Source: Gammaproteobacteria bacterium
GTDB taxonomy: Bacteria > Pseudomonadota > Gammaproteobacteria > Burkholderiales > Burkholderiaceae_B
DNA length: 57,484 bases
Assembly: GCA_030832095.1 (NCBI GenBank)
Contig: JAURJT010000090.1
Span: forward strand, 1 to 57,484
Direction: 5' to 3'
Position numbers and translations under genes: made by a program. The notes beneath the pieces are model-generated. The model searched no databases. It saw only the letters and a program-made list of their open reading frames with translations, and was not told where the DNA came from. Below are positions 22,075 through 31,283 of this stretch, piece by piece (position 1 is the stretch's first letter; every line of letters begins with the position of its first letter).

Positions 22075-22171
22075 AGATGATCGGTTCGATGGGTGAAGGC
22101 TGCGTTGCGCGGTTGAGTCGTGATTGGTCTAAGCCGTCACGGCCACCCAAGTTTCAAGGGATGTAAAGACA

Positions 22172-23332
22172 ATGACAACAACACTTTCAAGCTTTTTTTG
22201 CCCTTCCACGATTTATATGGGGGTGGGTGCGTCAGACAAGATCAGCGAGATCGTTGCGAAGCTGTCGTGTCGGCGTATGTTTGTGGCGCTTGATGCGGCG
22301 CTGTTGAACAGCGAGTTCTATGCGCAAATACAAACGTTGCTAAACGCAGCGGGTGTTCAGAGCGCAGTCTTTACTGAAATTGAACCTGATCCGAGTGCGC
22401 ACACGGTTCAAAAGGCGTTTGAGGTGTGCCAAGCCCATGGGGCGACCGCGATTCTTGCGATCGGTGGCGGTAGTACGATCGATGTTGCCAAAGCGGTTGG
22501 GATTTTAGCTACGAATGGTGGGCGGATTCACGATTACGAGGGGATCGATAAGTTTAGTCTCGCGCCTCTGCCGCTCATCGCGGTCCCGACGACTGCTGGT
22601 ACGGGATCTGAGGTTTCGGGTTCGTGCGTAATCACCGATACCGAAAAAAATCTCAAGATGTCGATTCGCCACGCCGCCTTAAATCCAGCCGTGTTTGCAA
22701 TACTGGATCCCTTAGCGCTGCGTACGGTGCCGGCACATGTTGCCGCGCACTCTGGCATCGATGCGTTCGTACATGCCTTTGAGTCTTATCTTTCGTTACA
22801 GACAAATTTAATTACCGATGCAATCAATTTGCAGGCAATCGAATTGTTGGCGTCAAACATACGCCCATTTGTTGCGAATCGAGGCAATCTTGACGCTGGG
22901 TTAAATATGTTGTGTGGCTCGTCGCTCGCTGGGATGACATTCGGACAAACGGGCTTGGGCAACGTGCATTGCATGGCGCGTTTTATTGGCGCACAGTTTC
23001 ATCTGTCGCATGGTTTGTCTAACGCGCTGTGCTTGCCGCATGTTGCGCGTTTTAATTTAGTCGCAAATCCACAAAAATTTGCACGTGTCGCTGCTGCAAT
23101 GGGGCGGCCGGTTCAGCAATGGCCAACGCTTGATGCCGCACAGGCCGCGGTCGAGGCGATTCAAGCCATGTGTTCTGATTTGGGTATCCCGCCTCGGCTC
23201 AGGGATGTGGGTGTGACCGAAGATTGTTTTGATGACATGGCGCGGTTATGTACACAGGCAAATTACAACCGCTGGAACCCGCGCCATACGACGACCGCAG
23301 ATTTTCGCGCGTTGTTTGAAAAAGCGTTTTAA
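22172..23332 (+). CDS. Iron-containing alcohol dehydrogenase
   Basis: Group III alcohol dehydrogenase of 386 residues. The NAD(P)-binding GGGSTIDVAKAVG lies at 98-110 and PTTAGTGSEVS at 139-149. The metal ligands can be assigned as Asp197 and His201 (GIDAFVHAFES), His266 (LGNVHCMAR) and His280 (FHLSHGLSNAL), so the site is complete. The family includes 1,3-propanediol, lactaldehyde and other alcohol dehydrogenases and maleylacetate reductases, and the sequence does not settle the substrate. It follows a Bug receptor on the same strand. Confidence 0.9.
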   Translation: MTTTLSSFFCPSTIYMGVGASDKISEIVAKLSCRRMFVALDAALLNSEFYAQIQTLLNAAGVQSAVFTEIEPDPSAHTVQKAFEVCQAHGATAILAIGGGSTIDVAKAVGILATNGGRIHDYEGIDKFSLAPLPLIAVPTTAGTGSEVSGSCVITDTEKNLKMSIRHAALNPAVFAILDPLALRTVPAHVAAHSGIDAFVHAFESYLSLQTNLITDAINLQAIELLASNIRPFVANRGNLDAGLNMLCGSSLAGMTFGQTGLGNVHCMARFIGAQFHLSHGLSNALCLPHVARFNLVANPQKFARVAAAMGRPVQQWPTLDAAQAAVEAIQAMCSDLGIPPRLRDVGVTEDCFDDMARLCTQANYNRWNPRHTTTADFRALFEKAF

Positions 23333-23424
23333 CTGCGTTCCTGGATATCCTCCTTGTTCAGAGGATCGGTGAGTCGTACGTTAAACGCTATAAACGAAAA
23401 CTCAGCAATCGAGGGTCATCGATT

Positions 23425-23760
23425 TCACCAAGGGGAGCTGGCTTCCCATAAGACAGGGTGATTTGTTTCTTTGGCCCGCCGTAACAGATCAAGCAAAGGA
23501 AATGCCCTCTGACGCAGACCTACGGGTCTGGCGATGGGATCCTTTGGCGCATCATCGTCATCATCCTCGTTAGGCGGTGGCGTCAATGCAATCGCTCGCT
23601 CGAGCTTATCAATGGTTTGCGCCATGTGCTCTGGCATGAACACGCCTCTGACCGGCAAATCTGTACCATCGAGTTTGCCCATGATCTGCAGAATCGGTTT
23701 GGCGTGTTGCGATAGCATCAAAATATCTGCGCCGGCCTTACTACTAAAAGTGACGAGCAT
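23425..23760 (-). CDS. DUF1840 family protein
   Basis: Small soluble protein of 111 residues of unknown function. It begins MLVTFSSKAGADILMLSQHAKPILQIMGK, the typical DUF1840 opening, and ends with a PLLDLLRRA segment also typical of the family. The middle is acidic (PPPNEDDDDDAPKD). The family is confined mostly to Beta- and Gammaproteobacteria. It is divergent from the RHS gene, with 94 bases between the starts. AAGGAAAA lies upstream of the ATG. Confidence 0.85.
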   Translation of the reverse strand: MLVTFSSKAGADILMLSQHAKPILQIMGKLDGTDLPVRGVFMPEHMAQTIDKLERAIALTPPPNEDDDDDAPKDPIARPVGLRQRAFPLLDLLRRAKETNHPVLWEASSPW

Positions 23761-23854
23761 CGTAGTTTTCCTTATGGATCAAAGCGTCTTGCCTTGAGGC
23801 TTTTTCAGCCCCATTGCTACAAGCTTACTCTTTTGTGTCACAGGTATAAAACCG

Positions 23855-26800
23855 ATGCGATTTTGGTTGATTGGAGTATTGCTCTTTTTATCGAAACTCG
23901 TCTGGGCAGGGGGGGCGTCATGCCAAGTCACAGAGTTGGGTAACCCATGTCAGCAGGGCGGTGTTGCTACGTTAGGTCGCGCACATAGCAGCCCTAACCA
24001 TGGGATTGGTAACCCAGTCGATCGACGCAATGGCAATAAATATCAACGCGATACGGATTTGCCCAGTTTAGTCAGTGCACCAGGACTTGAGTTGGTGAGG
24101 CACTACAACGCGATGGATCCTCGAGTGGGCGCGTTGGGCCGAGGTTGGTCGTGGTCGTATGACACGCGACTGTATTGGATGGGAGCACACCTACAGGTGC
24201 TGCAGGCGGACGGTAGCCGGTTGACCTTTCAATGTGACACGACACAGCGTTGTGTCGCACCAGCACTTGAGGATGGCGTGATCACGCGAGTGGGCGAAGG
24301 CTGGCAGTGGCAGTGGCCATTTGGAAAGTGCTTGCGTTTTGACGAACCCGGGCGCTTGATTGGCTGGTCGTTCGTGGAGGCGAACAAACGCGGTCAATTA
24401 CACGGTCATTGTCGAGAGGCGCTTGCGGTGCAAATTCTGCGGCATCACGCACCATCGAAATGGCATGGTGAGCTTGACCGTGTGACCGATACCCAGACCA
24501 AGCAGAGTTTGCGTTTTATCTATGCCGCGCCAGTCGCTCAGCAAGCTGCATCGTTGACGGCGCAAAATGCGACAAGTCAAATCGCAACAACACAAGAAGC
24601 CCAAAAGCACGCAATCAAGACACCACGACACGTAAGCCAACAAGCAGCATCGCTAGATACGATCACCCCTGAATCTTTGCATAAGCTGGTTGCTGTCGAG
24701 TCGCCACTGGGGATCTTTCATTATCGTTATGAGGCCAACATCTTGGCTGAGGTGCTTCGCCCTGACGGTATGCGTCGTCGTTATCATCACGAACAGCGAT
24801 TACAAGCTGGGCATGCGTACGCCGTGACGGGAATCTCAATCGTCGATCAAACGGCGACGTTGGCGCTGCGAACACACACGTGGCAGTATGACGGTGAAGG
24901 CCGAGTGCAAAAATTTGCCGCGGGCGCGCCAGAATTGCTTGCGGCAGGATTGCCAACGGCCGTACCTGATTCGGCGCTTGGACTGACGATTGAACAAGAT
25001 GCGCGACAGATAATCCGGAAAGTTTCTTTTGATGGCAAAGGATGGCCAGGCCTAAGCCTCTGGTTTGATACGTCAGGACATTTAACGCAATGGCATGCTC
25101 GCGGCGTTGCGACTGAGCGCCTTGAATACCAGATGCCACATAAGTTGCAGGCGGCCTCGGATAGACACCAAGGGGCTACGCAAAGCGAACGGCCCTTGCC
25201 GCACGCACACTTAGTCTTGCGCAAATTTGGTGAGCAAGATCTTTGGCGTTGGAACTTTGATGTCTTTGGAAGAGCGCGAGGCTTCAAGGCGCGCTCGACT
25301 GTTGCAGAGCCCGTCGAGGTAAGCGTAGCTTGGCGAGGTAGGTACCCAACTGTGATTGCACACCCTCAAGAGACGCAGCACTGGCGCGTTAACTCGAACG
25401 GCGATTTACGTGAGCGTGTGGTGTTTCGACCAACGGCGCATACGGGTCTGTTCAAGGTGCTTCGCCCCGAGTGGAGCTATCGCGAGGCGTTTACGTATGA
25501 TGCGCGGGGCCGACGCTTAACGCATGTACTGCCAGAAGGGGGGGTGTTGCACTATCATTGGTCGCAGACAACCTTGCAAGCGGTTGAGTGGGAAAATGTC
25601 GCTGGGCAGCGGCAGAAGGTTGTCGAGATCGGCCCTAATGGGCTTGTGCATGGCAACGGCCTGTTAACGGTCAGGCAAATGGTTGAGCCTCAAGCACTCA
25701 AGGCTCAGGCGCCTCAGCTAGAGCAGTTGCTGGTGTATCAACCCGCAACGCGCTTGCCCCTGTATCGGTATCAAGTTGCTACCGATTCGCGCGTAAGGCT
25801 TAGCTACGAGCGTACGACACTGTTCGGGCAAACGCGGGAGACACGCTATGACTATGATGTTGAGCAACGCTTGCGGCGACACCGTAGTTGGTCGTCAGCC
25901 CAACAGCAAGCGTCGATGCGCGAGTACGCCTGGAGACAGTCCGGCGCCGCGCGTCAAGCGATCGCGCGTGATGCAACCGGGTTACCGACACGTGTTGACC
26001 GTTTTGTGCTGCGCTATAACTCACAGCGCCGGCTATCTAGTGTGGTCGAACAGCGTGATGCGGGCCAGACGGTCAGCTATGGCCACAACGCCCTAGGCGA
26101 ACAAATCTGGCGCGAAGATCAGCACGGGCGTACACAGTTTTTGTATGACCAGCAAAAGATGGTGGCACAAGCCTACGAAAGCAAGAGCGGCTTGCGCGTG
26201 AAGCGACGCTTTATCTACGTGCAGCAGGTGCCGATTGGCCTGATTGAATACGACAACAACGCGACTCGGGCAAGCCTCTATTTCTTTCATGCGGATGCGG
26301 TGGGGTTGCCTCAGTTGCTGACCGACGCTCGGCAGGCGGTTCGTTGGCATGCCACCTATAGCCCCCTTGGTGAGTTGCTAGCGCAGCAACACGACTTGGG
26401 AAAAGAGTTTGTGCAGCCTTTGCGCTTGCCGGGGCAAGTGGCAGATCCGCTCACAGGCTGGCATGACAATTATCAAAGAACCTACGACCCGCATTGGGGG
26501 CATTACCTCGAGCCGGACCCTTTGGGCCCAATCCCAGGTAACAGTCAGTACGGGTATGCCGATCAGCAACCACGGCGCTACGTTGACCCACTCGGGTTAT
26601 TGCTGTTTGCGTTTGATGGCACAGGTAACAGCCCTACCTCGCAAACCAATGTCTGGTTGTTTGCGAGACAATATCAGGGCGGAGCGGTGAAGTATATCGA
26701 AGGCCCTGCGGGCGATCTCGAGACGGGTCGCGCCAGGAAGGCCTTGGATGCGGCTGTGGCTTGGTCTGGCGGGAGTCGTGTGGATCAGCAGTGGGAGCGC

Positions 26801-27604
26801 TGGCTCAATGCGGTTGCTTTGCAAAGAGAGGGTGCACCGGCGCTGGCGTTGGATGTGGTGGGGTTTTCGCGCGGGGCAGCGCTTGCCCGCCATTTTGGAA
26901 ACCGAGTGGCTCGGCATCTGCGCGATGGCCGCTTTTGGTTACAAGATCCCCAACGCGGAACCTTGTCGAGTTGTGTAGACCTGCGCTTCATGGGTTTGTT
27001 TGACACGGTGGCGCAGTTTAATGTGCTGGGAGCTGGTAACGCCGCGTTTGATTTGACCATTGCCCCGGCCTGGAAGTGGGTGGCGCATGCTGTGGCTTTG
27101 CATGAGCATCGGTGGTTGTTTCCGCTGACCTCGGCGCGCGGCACGCAAGTGGGCGGTAATGTTGTTGAGCGCGCCTTTGTTGGGGCGCATGCCGATATCG
27201 GTGGCGGCTATTTGACGCGAGAGGCGTCGCCTGGTTCGACCCCCGGGGATTTGTCTCAGGTAGCCTTGGCTTGGATGCATTGGCAGGCCAAGGCGGCAGG
27301 CGTGCCGCTTGGGGCCGGGCCCAAAGCAGCTTCGGTGACCCGACCGATTGTTCATGACGAGCGGGCGGTATTTGCCCGAACCGTGCAGCGCGGGGATCGC
27401 CGAGTGAACCAGCCCGATGGCCGTCTTTGGGTGAATTATCAGGATCACGCCCCAGCAATGGGTGCTGAGGTACGCCGCGACGTTGAGTCGTTGCTGGCAC
27501 GTTCGTCACCGCTCTTGCCGCAGGCCCCCGATGCTGTTGGGTGGGTCGACATGCGGCGCTATACAAAATGGTTACGCGACGAGGTGGGCTGGTACTGGGA
27601 CTAA
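23855..27604 (+). CDS. RHS/YD-repeat protein with C-terminal Tle1-like (DUF2235) lipase domain
   Basis: Polymorphic-toxin-like protein of 1249 residues. A signal-like helix (MRFWLIGVLLFLSKLVWAGG) opens it. A DUF6531-type segment (NPVDRRNGNKYQRDTDLP) lies near 52 and YD repeats fill the middle (for example YDARGRRLTHVLPEGG). The RHS core ends with LPGQVADPLTGWHDNYQRTYDP and LEPDPLGPIPGNSQYGYADQQP, then DPLGL at 911-915, the usual cleavage boundary. Beyond it lies an alpha/beta-hydrolase domain of about 335 residues beginning FAFDGTGN. It has the nucleophile motif GFSRG (Ser1005), LFDTVAQF (Asp1050) and GAHADIGGGY (His1112), the pattern of Tle1/DUF2235 phospholipases of type VI secretion. No PAAR or VgrG domain is seen, and no immunity gene follows: argS starts 51 bases later. 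The lipase role is inferred from the motifs. Confidence 0.88.
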   Translation: MRFWLIGVLLFLSKLVWAGGASCQVTELGNPCQQGGVATLGRAHSSPNHGIGNPVDRRNGNKYQRDTDLPSLVSAPGLELVRHYNAMDPRVGALGRGWSWSYDTRLYWMGAHLQVLQADGSRLTFQCDTTQRCVAPALEDGVITRVGEGWQWQWPFGKCLRFDEPGRLIGWSFVEANKRGQLHGHCREALAVQILRHHAPSKWHGELDRVTDTQTKQSLRFIYAAPVAQQAASLTAQNATSQIATTQEAQKHAIKTPRHVSQQAASLDTITPESLHKLVAVESPLGIFHYRYEANILAEVLRPDGMRRRYHHEQRLQAGHAYAVTGISIVDQTATLALRTHTWQYDGEGRVQKFAAGAPELLAAGLPTAVPDSALGLTIEQDARQIIRKVSFDGKGWPGLSLWFDTSGHLTQWHARGVATERLEYQMPHKLQAASDRHQGATQSERPLPHAHLVLRKFGEQDLWRWNFDVFGRARGFKARSTVAEPVEVSVAWRGRYPTVIAHPQETQHWRVNSNGDLRERVVFRPTAHTGLFKVLRPEWSYREAFTYDARGRRLTHVLPEGGVLHYHWSQTTLQAVEWENVAGQRQKVVEIGPNGLVHGNGLLTVRQMVEPQALKAQAPQLEQLLVYQPATRLPLYRYQVATDSRVRLSYERTTLFGQTRETRYDYDVEQRLRRHRSWSSAQQQASMREYAWRQSGAARQAIARDATGLPTRVDRFVLRYNSQRRLSSVVEQRDAGQTVSYGHNALGEQIWREDQHGRTQFLYDQQKMVAQAYESKSGLRVKRRFIYVQQVPIGLIEYDNNATRASLYFFHADAVGLPQLLTDARQAVRWHATYSPLGELLAQQHDLGKEFVQPLRLPGQVADPLTGWHDNYQRTYDPHWGHYLEPDPLGPIPGNSQYGYADQQPRRYVDPLGLLLFAFDGTGNSPTSQTNVWLFARQYQGGAVKYIEGPAGDLETGRARKALDAAVAWSGGSRVDQQWERWLNAVALQREGAPALALDVVGFSRGAALARHFGNRVARHLRDGRFWLQDPQRGTLSSCVDLRFMGLFDTVAQFNVLGAGNAAFDLTIAPAWKWVAHAVALHEHRWLFPLTSARGTQVGGNVVERAFVGAHADIGGGYLTREASPGSTPGDLSQVALAWMHWQAKAAGVPLGAGPKAASVTRPIVHDERAVFARTVQRGDRRVNQPDGRLWVNYQDHAPAMGAEVRRDVESLLARSSPLLPQAPDAVGWVDMRRYTKWLRDEVGWYWD

Positions 27605-27655
27605 GCGCATTTCAGGCTATCATTTGACACTTCAACTTGTCGTGTTTTTAAGCCC

Positions 27656-29341
27656 ATGCTGCCCGAGCAACACCAGACCATTATTTCTTGTTTGCAGGCC
27701 GCCGTGGCAAGCATTTTGCCAGAGGCCAACCCTGCTATTTTGCTAGAGCGCCCGAAAGTTGCAGCGCATGGCGACATCGCCACAAACGTCGCGATGCAAT
27801 TGGCCAAGCCCGCCAAGCGCAACCCTCGCGAGCTTGCGCAGCAGATCGTTGATGCGCTGATGGCGAACCCGCGTGCGACAGCACTGATTGCGGCTGCCGA
27901 GTTAGCTGGCCCCGGCTTTATTAATTTGCGTTTGACCCACGCCGCTCGTATTGCTGTGTTGACGGCAATCTCAGAGCAGGGCTCAAGCTTTGGTCGAACC
28001 CCACGCAACGGGCAAAAGGTGTTGGTTGAGTTTGTATCGGCCAATCCGACTGGGCCCTTGCATGTGGGCCATGCCAGGCAGGCAGCGCTCGGAGATGCGT
28101 TGTGCCGCCTGTTTGATGCAAGTGGTTTTGAGGTGAGTCGCGAGTTTTATTACAACGATGCTGGTAATCAGATCCACAACCTTGCGCTGAGTGTGCAGGC
28201 GCGAGGCAAAGGGTTAAGCCCTGAGGATGAGGCTTACCCTGCTGAGGGCTATAAGGGCGATTACATCGTCGATATTGCGAAAGATTTTCTCGCCAAGGCG
28301 ACCGTGAGCGCGAGCGATGGTGAACCGGTGTTGGCGAGTGGTGATCTTGCTGACTTAGATAACGTGCGCCGTTTTGCGGTGGCGTATTTAAGACGCGAGC
28401 AAGATTTTGATTTGCAAGCCTTTGGTTTGGCCTTCGATCATTATTATCTTGAAAGTTCGCTCTACACCTCGGGGCGTGTTGAGCAAACCGTTCAGCAGTT
28501 GGTTGCTTCGGGTCACACGTACGAAAGCGAGGGCGCATTGTGGTTGCGCACCACTGAACTGGGCACGGGTGACGACAAAGATCGCGTGATGCGTAAATCA
28601 GAGGGTGGCTACACATACTTTGTGCCAGACATTGCTTATCACGTCACGAAATGGCAACGTGGGTACACCCGTGCCATCAATATTCAAGGTAGCGATCACC
28701 ACGGCACGGTTGCGCGTGTTCGCGCTGGGTTGCAGGCGTTGGCCTTAGGTATCCCTGCTGATTACCCCGCCTATATTTTGCATAAGATGGTCAAAGTGAT
28801 GCGCGGGGGTGTTGAGGTCAAGATCTCAAAACGCGCAGGTAGTTATGTCACGCTGCAAGACTTGATCGAATGGGTCGGGCGAGATGCGGTACGGTTCTTT
28901 TTGATTCAGCGACGCGCCGATACAGAGTTTGTGTTTGACGTCGACTTAGCACGCTCAAAAAGTGAAGAAAATCCAGTCTATTACATTCAGTATGCCCACG
29001 CGCGAATTTGTTCGATGCTGCTGCAGGCCGGTCTAAGTGCCCAAGAACTGAGTGCAGCAGACAGTGCCTTGTTGGTGGCACCGACAGAAATCGCGCTGAT
29101 GCAACGTTTGGCAGAATTTGCGGCACTGGTGTCTCAAGCTGCTCTCGATCTGTCACCGCACCTAGTGGCATTTTGGTTGCGTGACTGCGCGGCAGACTTT
29201 CACGCTTGGTATAACGCTGAGCGAGTCTTGGTGGAGGATATCGCTTTAAAGCAGGCGCGGTTACGGTTGGCCGATGCAACACGACAAGTGATTGCAAATG
29301 GTCTGGCATTGTTGGGTGTATCTGCCCCCGAACGGATGTAA
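27656..29341 (+). CDS. argS: Arginyl-tRNA synthetase
   Basis: Class I aminoacyl-tRNA synthetase of 561 residues. The HIGH-type motif is in [19 protein letters not shown] and the KMSKS-type motif reads KISKRAG within [19 protein letters not shown]. The N-terminal tRNA-binding domain and C-terminal anticodon-binding DALR-type region ([10 protein letters not shown]) are present. The SPOR-domain gene follows after 9 bases and dsbA after that, a common Burkholderiales order. Confidence 0.98.
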   Translation: MLPEQHQTIISCLQAAVASILPEANPAILLERPKVAAHGDIATNVAMQLAKPAKRNPRELAQQIVDALMANPRATALIAAAELAGPGFINLRLTHAARIAVLTAISEQGSSFGRTPRNGQKVLVEFVSANPTGPLHVGHARQAALGDALCRLFDASGFEVSREFYYNDAGNQIHNLALSVQARGKGLSPEDEAYPAEGYKGDYIVDIAKDFLAKATVSASDGEPVLASGDLADLDNVRRFAVAYLRREQDFDLQAFGLAFDHYYLESSLYTSGRVEQTVQQLVASGHTYESEGALWLRTTELGTGDDKDRVMRKSEGGYTYFVPDIAYHVTKWQRGYTRAINIQGSDHHGTVARVRAGLQALALGIPADYPAYILHKMVKVMRGGVEVKISKRAGSYVTLQDLIEWVGRDAVRFFLIQRRADTEFVFDVDLARSKSEENPVYYIQYAHARICSMLLQAGLSAQELSAADSALLVAPTEIALMQRLAEFAALVSQAALDLSPHLVAFWLRDCAADFHAWYNAERVLVEDIALKQARLRLADATRQVIANGLALLGVSAPERM

Positions 29342-29350
29342 GATTACTTC

Positions 29351-30022
29351 ATGGCTAAACAAAAATCTTCTGGTGGTGGCAGCACACTCTATGGGGTGTT
29401 GGCTGGGCTGTTGATTGGATTGATTGCTGCGGTTGCTGTGGCTTTTTACGTGATTAAGTCGCCGATGCCGTTTGTTGATAAGGCCAGTCGTTCGCCAGAG
29501 GCCACGAGTACGGTTGATCCGCGAAACGCACCAGACCCGAATGCGGGTTTAGCTGGGCGAGGCACGGGGCCTGTGACTGCACCAAGCTCTCCTGACCAAC
29601 CGACCGGAGAAGCTGCTGCGACGTCGTCGTCGCGCTCGGCGCCTGCACCCGACGCGCTCGGGGCGTTGATCGCGACGCTCACGCCAGCCCCTTCGACCCA
29701 ACAGTCGCAGCCACGTCCAACTGCGCGCTCTGAACCTGCGCCGGTTGCACCCGTCACTTCGACCGCGCCCAGTAGCGCAACAGCGCCAGCCAGCGGCCCT
29801 TATTTTCTGCAAGTTGGTTCGTTCAGAGTGCTCGAAGACGCCGAGGCCTTACGTGCAAAGATTTTGTTGATGGGGATGTCAGTTGAAATACAGCGGGCAG
29901 AGGTCAATGGTTTACAAGTCAACCGCGTAAGGGTTGGTCCATTTGCCCGAATCGACGATATGAATCAGACACGCACACGACTTGGGCAAGAAAAAATCCC
30001 GACCGCGGTTGTGCGACAGTAA
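29351..30022 (+). CDS. SPOR-domain cell-division-type protein
   Basis: Inner-membrane protein of 223 residues. It has a short cytoplasmic lysine-rich start, one membrane helix (about 14-35, YGVLAGLLIGLIAAVAVAFYVI), a long Ala/Pro/Ser linker (about 40-147) and a C-terminal SPOR domain (about 148-223, YFLQVGSFRVLEDAEALRAK, with VRVGPFARIDDMNQ). SPOR domains bind septal peptidoglycan lacking stem peptides, so it probably acts at the division site, as FtsN and DedD do. It lies between argS and dsbA, the usual place for an FtsN-like protein in Burkholderiales. Confidence 0.9.
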   Translation: MAKQKSSGGGSTLYGVLAGLLIGLIAAVAVAFYVIKSPMPFVDKASRSPEATSTVDPRNAPDPNAGLAGRGTGPVTAPSSPDQPTGEAAATSSSRSAPAPDALGALIATLTPAPSTQQSQPRPTARSEPAPVAPVTSTAPSSATAPASGPYFLQVGSFRVLEDAEALRAKILLMGMSVEIQRAEVNGLQVNRVRVGPFARIDDMNQTRTRLGQEKIPTAVVRQ

Positions 30023-30061
30023 GGTATTTTTACAGGTTTTATTTTTTAGGATGGGCAAGAG

Positions 30062-30703
30062 ATGAAGATAGCTTTGTTGGTCCGAACACTTGGTGCGCTG
30101 ATGGCGGCTACAGCCCTGTTGTTTTCAGCGCCCGGTTTGACGCAGGGCATGCCGGCTGCGGCCAAGGCGAGGTACCTTGAGGTGAGCCCTGCGCAGCCTA
30201 CCGAGCCAGGCAAAACAGAAGTCCTCGAATTTTTTTCATACGCGTGTTCTCATTGTGCGGTGCTTGAGCCGCTGTTAGAAAAGTGGTCAAAAAAAGTTCC
30301 GTCTGATGTGATCGTTAAACGTGTACCTGTAGCGTTTAACGCCAGCATGAAACCTCTGCAACAACTGTATTATTCGCTTGAGGCACTTGATCGCTTAGAT
30401 TTACACGGAAAAGTGTTTAATGCGATTCATGACGATAAAAAGCGGTTGTTTACCAAGCCTGACATTGTTGCTTGGGTTGCAGCACAAGGGGTTGATCGTG
30501 CAAAATTTGAAAGCGCGTTCGACTCGTTTGGTGTGATGTCAAAAAGTGGTCGTGCGGATCAACTTGTAGGCGCTTACAAGGTTCAGGGCACACCCTCAAT
30601 GGCTGTAGGTGGTCGCTTTTTAACTTCGCCTTCAGAGGCGGGTGGTTACCAAGAAACGATTGACGTGACAGATAGTTTGATCAAACAGCTTCGTGCAAAA
30701 TAA
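30062..30703 (+). CDS. dsbA: Thiol:disulfide interchange protein DsbA
   Basis: Periplasmic oxidase that introduces disulfides into exported proteins. It is 213 residues with a signal peptide (residues 1 to about 28). The thioredoxin fold carries the active site FFSYACSHC, with Cys62 and Cys65. The dipeptide between the cysteines is Ser-His rather than the Pro-His of E. coli DsbA. The cis-proline loop is in [13 protein letters not shown]. It is followed by a strong terminator. Confidence 0.94.
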   Translation: MKIALLVRTLGALMAATALLFSAPGLTQGMPAAAKARYLEVSPAQPTEPGKTEVLEFFSYACSHCAVLEPLLEKWSKKVPSDVIVKRVPVAFNASMKPLQQLYYSLEALDRLDLHGKVFNAIHDDKKRLFTKPDIVAWVAAQGVDRAKFESAFDSFGVMSKSGRADQLVGAYKVQGTPSMAVGGRFLTSPSEAGGYQETIDVTDSLIKQLRAK

Positions 30704-30727
30704 AAAATCTGGTAAAAAATATCTTTG

Positions 30728-30758
30728 AAAAATGCAGCGCCGTGGCGCTGCATTTTTA
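30728..30758 (+). terminator. Rho-independent terminator after dsbA
   Basis: An 11-base stem AATGCAGCGCC (30731-30741) pairs with GGCGCTGCATT (30744-30754) around two bases, with flanking A and T runs. It lies 25 bases after the dsbA stop. It could also serve the convergent minus-strand unit that ends at 30887. Confidence 0.88.
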
Positions 30759-30886
30759 TTTTCAAACGTGGCAATGACGCCTTTAATGCGCATTGCCACA
30801 TAGAAATACCAGAAGCTACGCCCATCGACACCTCACATGCCACAGCGTCTTAAGACGCCAAGGAGTCAGGGCAAAGAGCTAGTGCG

Positions 30887-31189
30887 TTACGCGCCTTGAA
30901 TCACATAAAACGTGATGACGTGGGCAAACTTGTCGCGATAGGTTTTTGCCTCTTGTGAAAGCGGCGAGTCATACCAAGCCAGAGCTTTTTCGTAGCTTTC
31001 AAACTCGATCAAGACACGACGACGCTCGTCAGAGGGGCCGGTCTTAATTGACACAGCGCCGCCACGCACTAGAAACTTACCGCCAAACCCAGCGACAGCA
31101 GCCGTTGAACGAACTTGATATTGATCTTTGAAGTTTTCTGGATCGCGTACGACCAGCTCAACAAATACATAGCCTTTGGGTGAACTCAT
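30887..31189 (-). CDS. DUF1330 family protein
   Basis: Protein of 100 residues with a ferredoxin-like dimeric alpha-beta barrel fold expected for DUF1330. The family pattern is clear: GYVFVELVVRDPENFKDQYQVRSTAAVAGFGGKFLVRGG, then RRVLIEFESYEKALAWYDSP. The function is unknown. The ATG at 31189 was chosen because AAGGA lies just upstream and the family begins here; the frame is open to 31306. It is the last gene of the minus-strand unit with the cystathionine beta-lyase-like enzyme and the MBL hydrolase. Confidence 0.9.
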   Translation of the reverse strand: MSSPKGYVFVELVVRDPENFKDQYQVRSTAAVAGFGGKFLVRGGAVSIKTGPSDERRRVLIEFESYEKALAWYDSPLSQEAKTYRDKFAHVITFYVIQGA

Positions 31190-31283
31190 AAAAATCCTTT
31201 TATAAAAGGTTGGGCATCGCGCGCCTGATGATTGCGGTGCGTCGCGTGAAAAATTGTTATGGACAGATTGTTTGTGTAACTTT

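Noticed and set aside
24663..25139. Long antisense frames under the RHS gene (also 24847-25287, 26939-27448 and 27018-27566)
   Set aside because: These are shadow frames of a repeat-rich coding gene and lack family features.
27624..27652. TTGACA with TTTAAG 17 bases later before argS
   Set aside because: The transcript would begin at or after the argS ATG, so the elements are probably chance.
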